NCBI GenBank assembly: GCA_023458095.1
Contig: JAEXAS010000038.1
Coordinates: 1-13,239 of the forward strand
Direction: 5' to 3'
From: Actinomycetes bacterium
Lineage (GTDB): Bacteria > Actinomycetota > Actinomycetes > Propionibacteriales > Propionibacteriaceae
DNA length: 13,239 nucleotides
In this document: piece after piece, positions 5,881 to 12,078 of the stretch
How positions within the stretch are numbered: position 1 is the first letter of the stretch
Layout of the letters: each line of letters starts with the position of its first letter
Position numbers and translations under genes: made by a program
Notes under the pieces: model-generated
What the model was told of the DNA's origin: nothing
The model's input: the letters and a program-made list of their open reading frames with translations, nothing else
Databases searched by the model: none

Positions 5881-6759
5881 TCACAGTCCGGTGGCCTCCA
5901 GCAGCGCCACGAAGGTCGCTGCCTGTTCCGGCGAAGCGCTCAACAAAGGCTTGCGCATCGGTCCGGGCGTAAAACCACGTGCAGCCAGGCCGGCCTTGAC
6001 CAGCATGGCGCCCTGCGTGGCAAAGACGCCGGTGTAGACCCCCAGCAGATCCGCGTGCTGCTGTGCAGCCGCCGCCACATCCCCATCGAGGAAGGACTGG
6101 ATCATGGCTTTGGTTGCGCGTCCGGTGAAGTGGGTGGAGGTCCCCACCACACCCACGCCGCCCACGGCCATGAGCGGCAGCGTCATGCCGTCATCTCCGG
6201 CGTAGTAGGCCAGTCCGGTGGCCTTCATCACCTGCGATGACGCCACCGGCTGACCTTTGGCGTCCTTGACCGCAACGATCTTGGGATGAGCCCCAATCTG
6301 GATCATGGTGGCGGTCTCCACCGGAATCCCGGAGCGATGCGGAATGTCGTAGATCATGATCGGCAGTTCGGTCGCCTCAGCCACGGTGAGGAAGTGGTCG
6401 GCAACGGCATCCTGCGGCGGACGGCTGTAATACGGCGTCACCACCAACAACCCGGACGCACCGGCTTGCTCGGCCTGCTTGGCCAGCTCAATGGTGTGGG
6501 CGGTGCTGAAGGTGCCCACGCCGGCCACCACCTGGGCGCGATCACCGACCTCGGCGATCACAGCCTCCAGCAGCGCCAGCTTCTCGGTATCGGTGGTTGT
6601 GGGGGCCTCACCGGTGGTTCCGTTGATGACCAACGCGTCGTTGCCCTGGACATCGACCAGGTGAGCCGCCAGTCTGCGGGCCTCGTCAAGGTTCAGCGAC
6701 CCGTCCTCATGGAAGGGCGTGATCTGGGCGGTGAGCACTCGTCCGAAAGGCACATTCAT
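5881..6759 (-). CDS. dapA: 4-hydroxy-tetrahydrodipicolinate synthase
   Basis: A 292-residue TIM-barrel enzyme that condenses pyruvate with aspartate semialdehyde, the first committed step of the diaminopimelate/lysine pathway. Counted from the chosen ATG, the catalytic set is complete: GTTGE (47-51), the Tyr pair in TPYYSRP (108-114), Tyr137 and Arg142 in IYDIPHRSG, and the Schiff-base Lys165 in VAVKDAKG. The spacing matches E. coli DapA (Thr44/45, Tyr107, Tyr133, Arg138, Lys161) with a constant offset. A GTG six bases further upstream would add two residues, but it abuts the -10 hexamer, so ATG is preferred. The GGVGVVGTSTHF region matches the usual C-terminal part of the barrel. It appears to be first gene of a dapA-tatB unit, an unexpected pairing. 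dapE for the same pathway lies 5 kb away. Confidence 0.95.
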   Translation of the reverse strand: MNVPFGRVLTAQITPFHEDGSLNLDEARRLAAHLVDVQGNDALVINGTTGEAPTTTDTEKLALLEAVIAEVGDRAQVVAGVGTFSTAHTIELAKQAEQAGASGLLVVTPYYSRPPQDAVADHFLTVAEATELPIMIYDIPHRSGIPVETATMIQIGAHPKIVAVKDAKGQPVASSQVMKATGLAYYAGDDGMTLPLMAVGGVGVVGTSTHFTGRATKAMIQSFLDGDVAAAAQQHADLLGVYTGVFATQGAMLVKAGLAARGFTPGPMRKPLLSASPEQAATFVALLEATGL

Positions 6760-6765
6760 AGCCAC

Positions 6766-6771
6766 AGCCTA
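6766..6771 (-). promoter_or_regulatory. -10 element (TAGGCT), leaderless start of dapA
   Basis: TAGGCT on the minus strand is followed by 6 nt (GTGGCT) and the ATG at 6759. It decides the start choice, since the alternative GTG at 6765 would begin immediately after the hexamer, upstream of any likely transcription start. Confidence 0.6.
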
Positions 6772-6913
6772 GGCGTTCTTCACCGAGGTCAGCCCCCGGC
6801 CGTCTCGCGTTCGCCCCTTCGACGGCCCCGCCTCACCCTCATCCCAGCGCGCATTCGCGACTTGTTCTGCGACAACCACACGACTCATGGGACGCAATGG
6901 TAGGGGCAAAGGC

Positions 6914-6919
6914 TAGGCT
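6914..6919 (+). promoter_or_regulatory. -10 element (TAGGCT), leaderless start of the O-methyltransferase
   Basis: TAGGCT is followed by 7 nt (gacgtct) and the GTG at 6927. The hexamer is identical to that of dapA, the divergent neighbour. It lies inside the longer reading frame that would start at 6897, so it argues against that longer start. Confidence 0.6.
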
Positions 6920-6926
6920 GACGTCT

Positions 6927-7586
6927 GTGAGCCCAGTGGGAAAGAATTCGGGAACAGCAGGCTTGTGGACCAATACCCAGGCCTTCGCTGAGAGTTTCGC
7001 AGGCGAGTCCGACGCCGGACGCGCCGCCCGTCGGCGCGCCGATGAGGTGGGTGCGGAGGTTATCGGCACCGGAGTCGCCACTGCATTGACCCTGCTGGCT
7101 CGAACCGTGAACGCCCGCGCAGCGGTCGAAATCGGTACCGGCACCGGCGTATCGGCCGCCGCCCTGCTGAGTGGAATGGACCCCGATGGGGTACTCACCA
7201 GCATCGACCCCGACGCCGACGATCAACTTGTCGCCCGCGAAGTGCTCGCCACTGCCGGCATACCAGCCCGGCGGGCACGGCTGATCACCGGGCAGCCCCT
7301 GCTCGTGCTGCCAAAGCTCAGCGACAGCGCCTACGACCTGGTCTACGTCGACGGCGACCCCTTGGAATATGTCGAGTACGTCGCCCAGGGCGAACGGCTG
7401 CTTCACTCCGGTGGCATCTTCGTCATGCATCACGCACTGTGGGGTGGCCTAGTCGCCGATGATCGCAATGAGGACGATGAGCCGCTCATCATCCGCGAGG
7501 CACTGGTGGCGATTCAGGAGAGCGGCGCCTTCACCACGGCCCTGCTGCCGATCGGTGACGGGCTGCTGGTCGCGGTGCGAGCCTGA
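6927..7586 (+). CDS. O-methyltransferase family protein (SAM-dependent, catechol-OMT-like fold)
   Basis: A 219-residue protein related to the predicted O-methyltransferase Rv1220c, which neighbours sigE and glgC in M. tuberculosis (from memory). The SAM-binding motif I is VEIGTGTGVSA (67-77), the acidic end of strand beta-2 is TSIDPD (91-96), and DLVYVDGDP (137-145) is motif IV. In the metal-dependent family the later Asp-Asn pair usually reads as DN before the (V/A)LW motif; here it is VMHHALWGG (166-174), with His-His in its place, so the metal site or the reaction may differ. I start it at the GTG at 6927, 7 nt after TAGGCT; the frame could open at ATG 6897, but that would place the promoter inside the gene. 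It is divergent from dapA and converges on glgC with 28 bp between stops. Substrate unknown. Confidence 0.85.
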   Translation: MSPVGKNSGTAGLWTNTQAFAESFAGESDAGRAARRRADEVGAEVIGTGVATALTLLARTVNARAAVEIGTGTGVSAAALLSGMDPDGVLTSIDPDADDQLVAREVLATAGIPARRARLITGQPLLVLPKLSDSAYDLVYVDGDPLEYVEYVAQGERLLHSGGIFVMHHALWGGLVADDRNEDDEPLIIREALVAIQESGAFTTALLPIGDGLLVAVRA

Positions 7587-7614
7587 CCTTTCGGCAGGAT
7601 TGCCCCGGGCCGAT

Positions 7615-8838
7615 TCAGATGCTGGGTACCACCACGTTCTTGGCAACCACGGTGATGCCGTTCTCGACATGGAATCCGCGCTCCCGGTCATGATCCGGGT
7701 CGACACCGATTTCGACCCCGTCGGGCACCACGACGTTCTTGTCCAGGATCGCGTTGCGCACCACGGCGTTGCGGCCGATGCGGCATCCGGAGAAGATCAC
7801 CGACTGCTCGATCTTGGCCCATTTGTCGACCATCACATTGGGTGAGAGCACTGACCGATCAACGTCACCGCCGGAAATGATGCAGCCGGCACTCACGATG
7901 GAGTCCTCCGCCGTACCCCGCAAGGTGAACTTCGCACCGGGCAACTGCGCCTGAGACGTCCAGATCGGCCACTTCCGGTTGTACAGATTGAACTCCGGAT
8001 CCACCGACACCAAGTCCATATGGGCGGCGTGATAGGCCTCGATCGTGCCCACGTCACGCCAGTAGTTGCGGTCCTTCTCCGTGGCACCAGGGACGTTGTT
8101 GCAGGTGAAGTCGTACACCCGGGCACGACCCTCATTGACGAAGTTGGGAATGATGTTGCCGCCCATGTCGTGACGCGAGTTCGAATCGGCGGCATCAGAG
8201 ATCAAAGCGTCCACGAAAGCCTTGCGGGTGAAGACGTAGTTCCCCATCGAGGCGTAGGACTCCTCGGGGCTGTCGGGCAGACCCGGCGGATCGGCAGGCT
8301 TCTCCAGGAAGCGGTTGATGCGTCCGGAGACATCGGCGTCGATGATTCCGAAAGCCGTGGCTTCGCTGCGTGGCACTCGGATCCCGGCGACCGAGGCGTC
8401 CATGCCCGAATCGATGTGGGCCTGCACCATGTCCTCGACATTCATCCGGTAGATGTTGTCGGCCCCGAAAACGACCACGTAGTCGGGATCCTCATCGTTG
8501 ATCAGGTTCATCGACTGGTAGATGGCATCGGCACTGCCCTGGTACCACTGCTTCCCGGTGCGCTGCTGAGCAGGCACGGAGGTGACATAGGACCCCAGAA
8601 GTGGCGACAACCGCCAGGTCAAGGTGATGTGCCGATCCAGCGAGTGCGACTTGTACTGGGTGAGCACGCAAACCTTGGTCAGATCAGAGTTCGCCAGGTT
8701 CGACAAGACGAAGTCGATGAGGCGATAGGTGCCCCCGAAAGGTACGGCGGGCTTGGCCCGATCAGCGGTGAGCGGCATCAACCGTTTTCCCTCGCCACCA
8801 GCAAGAACGATGGACAAGACATTCGGTCCGCTACTCAT
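7615..8838 (-). CDS. glgC: Glucose-1-phosphate adenylyltransferase (ADP-glucose pyrophosphorylase)
   Basis: A 407-residue enzyme making ADP-glucose from ATP and glucose-1-phosphate, the donor for bacterial alpha-glucan synthesis. The nucleotidyltransferase domain is complete: LAGGEGKRLMPLT (12-24), the PAVPFGGTYRLIDF region (30-43), WYQGSADAIYQ (98-108), GADNIY (125-130) with the metal Asp127, FGIID (163-167), FLEKP (177-181) with the sugar-phosphate Lys, and MGNYVF (198-203). The C-terminal part (about 300-405) is a left-handed beta-helix with hexapeptide-like repeats (SVIFSGCRIGRNAVVRNAIL). The length is typical of actinobacterial GlgC. The ATG has TAGGTT at 6 nt. It is divergent from the glucan synthase gene, sharing a 136-bp control region, and both products act in one pathway. 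Confidence 0.97.
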   Translation of the reverse strand: MSSGPNVLSIVLAGGEGKRLMPLTADRAKPAVPFGGTYRLIDFVLSNLANSDLTKVCVLTQYKSHSLDRHITLTWRLSPLLGSYVTSVPAQQRTGKQWYQGSADAIYQSMNLINDEDPDYVVVFGADNIYRMNVEDMVQAHIDSGMDASVAGIRVPRSEATAFGIIDADVSGRINRFLEKPADPPGLPDSPEESYASMGNYVFTRKAFVDALISDAADSNSRHDMGGNIIPNFVNEGRARVYDFTCNNVPGATEKDRNYWRDVGTIEAYHAAHMDLVSVDPEFNLYNRKWPIWTSQAQLPGAKFTLRGTAEDSIVSAGCIISGGDVDRSVLSPNVMVDKWAKIEQSVIFSGCRIGRNAVVRNAILDKNVVVPDGVEIGVDPDHDRERGFHVENGITVVAKNVVVPSI

Positions 8839-8844
8839 GCTCTG

Positions 8845-8850
8845 AACCTA
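8845..8850 (-). promoter_or_regulatory. -10 element (TAGGTT) with possible -35, leaderless start of glgC
   Basis: TAGGTT on the minus strand is followed by 6 nt (CAGAGC) and the ATG at 8838. TTGTGG at 8868-8873 (minus strand) gives a 17-bp spacer and matches the TTG of a -35 box. This is one of the better complete promoters in the window. Confidence 0.6.
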
Positions 8851-8890
8851 GGCCAGCGGCGCCGAAGCCACAACAAAACGCGCGAATTGC

Positions 8891-8912
8891 TCACCGGAAT
8901 TTCACCGGATTC
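8891..8912. promoter_or_regulatory. 11-bp tandem direct repeat in the glgC-glgA control region, candidate operator
   Basis: tcaccggaatt (8891-8901) is followed immediately by tcaccggattc (8902-8912), matching at 8 leading positions plus one more. The step of about one helical turn puts both half-sites on the same DNA face, between the divergent glgC and glgA promoters. A regulator controlling both genes is a reasonable but unproven reading. Confidence 0.35.
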
Positions 8913-8962
8913 CACACCTTCCCAGCTTCGGCCAACGTCGGACGGCCGGACCCGCTTTGTGA

Positions 8963-8968
8963 CACCAT
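8963..8968 (+). promoter_or_regulatory. Weak -10 candidate (caccat) at leaderless spacing, glgA
   Basis: CACCAT is followed by 6 nt (cacctc) and the ATG at 8975. It lacks the T at the first position of TANNNT, so support comes mainly from the spacing shared with other genes here and the absence of a Shine-Dalgarno sequence. Confidence 0.3.
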
Positions 8969-8974
8969 CACCTC

Positions 8975-10171
8975 ATGGCCTTACGCGTATCCATCCTGAC
9001 CCGCGAGTATCCCCCGCACATCTATGGAGGCGCCGGCGTCCATGTCGGACAGTTGGTGCCTCAACTGCGCCGGTTCGCCGACAGCGTCGAGGTGCAATGC
9101 ATGGGCGAGCCTCGTGTTGGTGCCACCGCACACCCGGAGAATTTCCCCGAAGGCGCCAATGCTGCCCTGCGGGTCCTGGGTGCTGACGTGGCGATGGCCA
9201 ACGCCATCGGTGAGGTGGATGTGATCCACTCCCACACCTGGTATGCCAACTTCGCCGGGCTGCTGGGCTCCAAGCTGCTGGATGTGCCGCACGTGGTCAC
9301 CTCTCATTCACTGGAGCCGCATCGCCCCTGGAAGGCCGAGCAACTCGGCGGCGGCTATCGGGTGTCCAGTTGGGCGGAGAAGACCGCCTTCCTTGACGCT
9401 GCAGCGGTGATCTCGGTGAGCGAGGGAATGCGTCGCGACGTATTGGACTCCTATCCCGAACTCGACCCGGCACGGGTGCAGGTGGTCAAGAACGGGATCG
9501 ACACCGAAGAGTTCCGCCCCGACCATGCCACCGAGGTGGTTGACGCACTGGGCATCGATCGCGACCGCCCGCTGGTGGTCTTCGTCGGACGCATCACTCG
9601 CCAGAAAGGCCTGGTCCACCTGGTGCGGGCTGCGCGCGCCTTCGATCCCGACACCCAACTGCTCCTGCTGGCCGGAGCCCCCGACACCCCCGAGATCGCC
9701 GCCGAATTCGAAGCCGCCTTCGCCGAGCTGAGCAAGGCCCGCCCCGGTGCCGTGCGATGGGTGCCCGAGATGCTGCCTCGAGCTTCCGTACGCCAAGTGC
9801 TCACCCATGCCACGGTGTTCGCCTGCCCGTCCATCTATGAGCCGTTGGGCATTGTGAACCTGGAGGCGATGGCCTGCGAGACCGCAGTCGTGGCGTCCGC
9901 GGTAGGCGGGATTCCGGAGGTCGTCGTTGATGGCCAGACCGGTTCGCTGGTGGCCTACGATCCGCAGCGAGCAACCGACCCCGCATTCGTGGCCGACTTC
10001 GAAGCCCGCTTCGCCGAGCAGATCAACACTCTCACCCGAGACCCGGGGTTGGCCGCCCGCTACGGCCAGGCCGGACGGCTGCGCTGCCAACAGGAGTTCT
10101 CCTGGGAACGCATCGCCCAACAGACCATCGCCGTCTACGAACAGGCGATCGCCTTCCACCATTCCCGCTGA
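8975..10171 (+). CDS. glgA: Actinobacterial glycogen synthase / alpha-maltose-1-phosphate synthase (GT4)
   Basis: A 398-residue GT-B glycosyltransferase of the actinobacterial type named GlgA in older annotation and GlgM in mycobacteria, where the homologue (Rv1212c) makes maltose-1-phosphate from ADP-glucose and glucose-1-phosphate. The N-terminal domain begins LTREYPPHIYGGAGVHV (8-24) with the GGAG loop at 18-21, then HSHTWY (85-90) and TSHSLEPHRPW (109-119). The C-terminal domain carries VGRITRQKG (204-212) with the donor-phosphate-binding Arg and Lys, and the E-x7-E motif in YEPLGIVNLEA (288-298). About 400 residues is right for this GT4 type and shorter than the roughly 480-residue GT5 GlgA of enterobacteria. 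The gene is divergent from glgC. Which product it makes cannot be told from sequence alone. Confidence 0.93.
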   Translation: MALRVSILTREYPPHIYGGAGVHVGQLVPQLRRFADSVEVQCMGEPRVGATAHPENFPEGANAALRVLGADVAMANAIGEVDVIHSHTWYANFAGLLGSKLLDVPHVVTSHSLEPHRPWKAEQLGGGYRVSSWAEKTAFLDAAAVISVSEGMRRDVLDSYPELDPARVQVVKNGIDTEEFRPDHATEVVDALGIDRDRPLVVFVGRITRQKGLVHLVRAARAFDPDTQLLLLAGAPDTPEIAAEFEAAFAELSKARPGAVRWVPEMLPRASVRQVLTHATVFACPSIYEPLGIVNLEAMACETAVVASAVGGIPEVVVDGQTGSLVAYDPQRATDPAFVADFEARFAEQINTLTRDPGLAARYGQAGRLRCQQEFSWERIAQQTIAVYEQAIAFHHSR

Positions 10172-10260
10172 CTAGGGCCACCGGGAGGCCTCCTGGCGAG
10201 CCGTCCGCGGCGTCGTGGGCACCCACACGAGCCAGCAGCTACCGGGGTGTGGACGCAAAG

Positions 10261-10298
10261 AAAGCCGACACCGAGACGGCGGTCTCGATGTCGGCTTT
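10261..10298. terminator. Strong bidirectional intrinsic terminator between glgA and the DUF3117 gene
   Basis: The arms aaagccgaca (10261-10270) and tgtcggcttt (10289-10298) pair perfectly. After one C-A mismatch, cgagac (10272-10277) and gtctcg (10282-10287) extend the stem, with a 4-nt loop ggcg. The A- and T-rich ends serve both directions; on the minus strand the stem is followed by CTTT. It lies 7 bp past the DUF3117 stop and about 90 bp past the glgA stop, as expected for convergent genes. Confidence 0.85.
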
Positions 10299-10305
10299 CA
10301 CAAAG

Positions 10306-10476
10306 TCAGGCTACGACGACGCCTTCCAGGGCCGCCTTCAACTCCGCAGCTTCCATGGCGTTCATCTCAATCACGAGGCGCCCGCCACCCTCAGCCGGAA
10401 TACGCATGGCGATCACGCGACCTTCCTTGGCCACCTCGATCGGCCCATCCCCGGTCCGTGGTTTCATCGCTGCCAT
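10306..10476 (-). CDS. DUF3117 family small protein
   Basis: A 56-residue protein beginning MAAMKPRTGDGPIEVAKEG and continuing with an alternating-strand region (RVIAMRIPAEGGGRLVIEM) and a short helix (NAMEAAELKAALEG). This is the actinobacterial DUF3117 family, whose mycobacterial member Rv1211 also lies next to glgM. It has no signal peptide, cysteines or membrane segment. The start is supported by AGGGG 7 nt before the ATG, with AATAAT at 10521-10526 (minus strand) as a possible -10 giving a leader of roughly 35-40 nt. So, unlike most first genes here, it seems to have a leadered mRNA. A strong terminator follows its stop codon. The function of the family is unknown. Confidence 0.9.
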   Translation of the reverse strand: MAAMKPRTGDGPIEVAKEGRVIAMRIPAEGGGRLVIEMNAMEAAELKAALEGVVVA

Positions 10477-10564
10477 CGCAATACCCCTGTTTCTGGCTGA
10501 TTCGGAATCGAACTGTCCCCATTATTCCACTCTTCACCGACATGGCTGGAATCGAGGAGTCCGA

Positions 10565-10864
10565 TCACGGCCGGTAGGCCTGCTCAGAGGGACGGCCCCA
10601 GGCGGACAGATCCTTGCCCTGGGCCACGTCGTCGAGTTGGTCAGCCATGCGGTCGAGCAGTTCATCGACCTGTTGCATGGAATAGCCCCGCGGAACCACC
10701 GCGAACCGGATGCCGCGCAGATCGTCACCGGTCAGGGTGCCGGAGGGAACATGCGGCTGCGGAATATCGGACACCGTGTTCGGCATCTCACCCAACCGAC
10801 CGGACGCCGCAACGGCGGCCAAGCCCAACACGATCACTGCGACAGTCGCGATTGCCCAGGTCAT
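10565..10864 (-). CDS. Membrane-anchored protein with DivIVA-like segment
   Basis: A 99-residue protein with one N-terminal membrane helix (about 2-20) and a short linker. It is followed by LTGDDLRGIRFAVVPRGYSMQQVDELLDRMADQL (44-77), which has the pattern of DivIVA N-terminal domains (a short region with the conserved RGY followed by QVDELLD coiled-coil start). Only the first heptads are present, so it is much shorter than Wag31/DivIVA and unlikely to be the polar-growth scaffold itself. Similar short proteins occur at the equivalent place in mycobacteria (Rv1209 region, from memory). It lies 20 bp after the LOG gene. The ATG has TAAAGT at 6 nt, so it may have its own start site as well as read-through. 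Role unknown; a link to cell-envelope growth is inference from the domain. Confidence 0.78.
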   Translation of the reverse strand: MTWAIATVAVIVLGLAAVAASGRLGEMPNTVSDIPQPHVPSGTLTGDDLRGIRFAVVPRGYSMQQVDELLDRMADQLDDVAQGKDLSAWGRPSEQAYRP

Positions 10865-10870
10865 GGTCCA

Positions 10871-10876
10871 ACTTTA
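10871..10876 (-). promoter_or_regulatory. -10 element (TAAAGT), leaderless start of the DivIVA-like gene
   Basis: TAAAGT on the minus strand is followed by 6 nt (TGGACC) and the ATG at 10864. TCGACG at 10893-10898 (minus strand) would be a -35 with a 16-bp spacer. The element lies in the 20-bp gap after the LOG gene stop. Confidence 0.5.
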
Positions 10877-10884
10877 CCGGTTGT

Positions 10885-11637
10885 TCAGGAGTCGTCGACC
10901 TCGCGGGACGCCGGCTGCGGCGAATCCTCGGCGGTCACCAAGGCCACCGCCTCGTCGGGATCATCGGTCAACTGGAGCAGATCACGGTCGATGCTTCCGA
11001 TGTACCCCTTGGCCTGCACCTGGTCGGTGAGCCAGTTGAGCATCGGCGTCCAGAACTCGCATCCGAACAAGACGATGGGGAAGGACCTCACCTTGTGGGT
11101 CTGCACCAAAGTCACCGCTTCAAAGGCCTCGTCGAAAGTGCCGAACCCGCCCGGCATCACCACGAATCCGCTGGAGTACTTCAGGAACATCACCTTGCGC
11201 GCGAAGAAATAGCGGAAGTTGATCCCCAGCGAGACATAGGAGTTGAGTTCCTGCTCAAAAGGCAATTCGATGCCCAATCCCACCGAGATTCCACCAGCCT
11301 CCAACGCCCCCTTGTTGGCTGCCTCCATGATTCCCGGGCCACCACCGGTGATGGTGGCATAGCCGGCCTTGGCCAAGCCGGCGCCGATGCGCACCGCTGC
11401 GGCATATTGCTCGCTGTCGCGTTTGGCCCGGGCCGAGCCGAAGACGCCGATGCCCGGTCCGACTTCGGCCAAAGCCCCGAAACCCTCAACGAACTCCGAT
11501 TGGATGCGCAGCACCCGCCACGGATCGGAATGCACCCACGAACCGTCATCACGAGCGGCCAAGAGGCGCTCGTCATTGGTGGTCGGCAGAGCCTGATCAT
11601 GGCTACGGATCACGCGCGGCTGGGTTTTCTTACTCAC
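10885..11637 (-). CDS. LOG family protein (TIGR00730-type Rossmann fold), probable nucleoside 5'-monophosphate phosphoribohydrolase
   Basis: A 250-residue protein of the LOG/TIGR00730 family. The signatures are GGGPGIMEAANKGA (98-111), the conserved Arg-Lys in FFARKVMF (144-151) and PGGFGTFDE (162-170), which together form the nucleotide-binding and catalytic site. Family enzymes hydrolyse nucleoside or cytokinin 5'-monophosphates to base plus ribose-5-phosphate; older annotations of 'lysine decarboxylase' are wrong. It has an N-terminal extension of about 60 residues ahead of the Rossmann fold and an acidic C-terminal tail, making it longer than the roughly 190-residue Rv1205-type LOG proteins. 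The GTG start has TAGATT at 6 nt. It is divergent from the YchJ-like gene by 65 bp and precedes the DivIVA-like gene. Confidence 0.9.
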   Translation of the reverse strand: MSKKTQPRVIRSHDQALPTTNDERLLAARDDGSWVHSDPWRVLRIQSEFVEGFGALAEVGPGIGVFGSARAKRDSEQYAAAVRIGAGLAKAGYATITGGGPGIMEAANKGALEAGGISVGLGIELPFEQELNSYVSLGINFRYFFARKVMFLKYSSGFVVMPGGFGTFDEAFEAVTLVQTHKVRSFPIVLFGCEFWTPMLNWLTDQVQAKGYIGSIDRDLLQLTDDPDEAVALVTAEDSPQPASREVDDS

Positions 11638-11643
11638 ACCTGC

Positions 11644-11649
11644 AATCTA
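11644..11649 (-). promoter_or_regulatory. -10 element (TAGATT), leaderless start of the LOG gene
   Basis: TAGATT on the minus strand is followed by 6 nt (GCAGGT) and the GTG at 11637. GCAGGT is too close to the GTG to be a ribosome-binding site. Confidence 0.55.
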
Positions 11650-11689
11650 GCCTGCCGGATCGAAGGTCCCCTGACCGGCGCACCAGCGC

Positions 11690-11695
11690 TAAGGT
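11690..11695 (+). promoter_or_regulatory. -10 element (TAAGGT), leaderless start of the YchJ-like gene
   Basis: TAAGGT is followed by 7 nt (caggctc) and the ATG at 11703, the same hexamer and spacing as at mrp. The AAGG within it could alternatively be a ribosome-binding site. Confidence 0.45.
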
Positions 11696-11702
11696 CAGGC
11701 TC

Positions 11703-12068
11703 ATGGATGCCAGCGACGACTGTCCGTGCGGCAGTGGTTTCAGCTACGGCGACTGCTGCGGGCGTCTGCATGATGGCGAGGCGTTCGCCGCCACCGCCGA
11801 GCAACTCATGCGTTCGCGCTATTCCGCCTTCGCTCTCGGCGACGCCGCCTATCTCGAAGAGACCTGGCATCCCGATACCCGTCCGCGCACTGTGGAATTA
11901 GGCGACGGCCTGGAATGGCTCTCCTTGCAGATCGTCTATGCCGGCGACGATGAGGTCGAGTTCGTCGCCCGCTTCCGGGGCCCGGGCGGACGCGGCTTCG
12001 TACGCGAGCGCTCGAAGTTCGTCCAATACGACGGACGCTGGGTCTATCTGGCCCCGGCCGAGGACTGA
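11703..12068 (+). CDS. YchJ family protein (UPF0225, SEC-C zinc motif)
   Basis: A 121-residue protein. The N-terminus carries the SEC-C-type zinc-binding motif CPCGSGFSYGDCCG (7-20), followed by the YchJ signature AEQLMRSRYSAFALGDAAYLEETWHP (31-56) and an NTF2-like beta-rich C-terminal half ending FVQYDGRWVYLAPAED. The length is somewhat shorter than the roughly 150-residue E. coli YchJ, because the usual second C-terminal SEC-C motif is absent. The biochemical role of the family is not settled. It is divergent from the LOG gene and converges on dapE, with only 10 bp between stop codons. The first ATG is well placed before the Cys motif. Confidence 0.9.
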   Translation: MDASDDCPCGSGFSYGDCCGRLHDGEAFAATAEQLMRSRYSAFALGDAAYLEETWHPDTRPRTVELGDGLEWLSLQIVYAGDDEVEFVARFRGPGGRGFVRERSKFVQYDGRWVYLAPAED

Positions 12069-12078
12069 TCCGTCCCGG

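Noticed and set aside
3921..5972. A 683-codon plus-strand open frame
   Set aside because: It is antisense to DUF1003, the MgtE_N/CBS gene and tatB, all well supported. Its composition (His/Gln/Arg/Gly-rich without motifs) is typical of the antisense frame of high-GC genes.
6812..6835. Possible further copy of the dispersed repeat (ccccttcgacggccccgcctca)
   Set aside because: Only the cttcgac and ctca ends match; in sequence this rich in G and C such a match may be chance, so it is not called.
6897..6926. Upstream ATG start (6897) for the methyltransferase
   Set aside because: The TAGGCT hexamer at 6914-6919 sits 7 nt before the in-frame GTG at 6927, and no Shine-Dalgarno sequence precedes 6897.
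7587..7614. Terminator between the methyltransferase and glgC
   Set aside because: The 28-bp gap has no convincing stem or T-run in either direction.
8020..9186. A 388-codon plus-strand open frame spanning the glgC-glgA control region
   Set aside because: Antisense to glgC and out of frame with glgA; no domain is recognisable.
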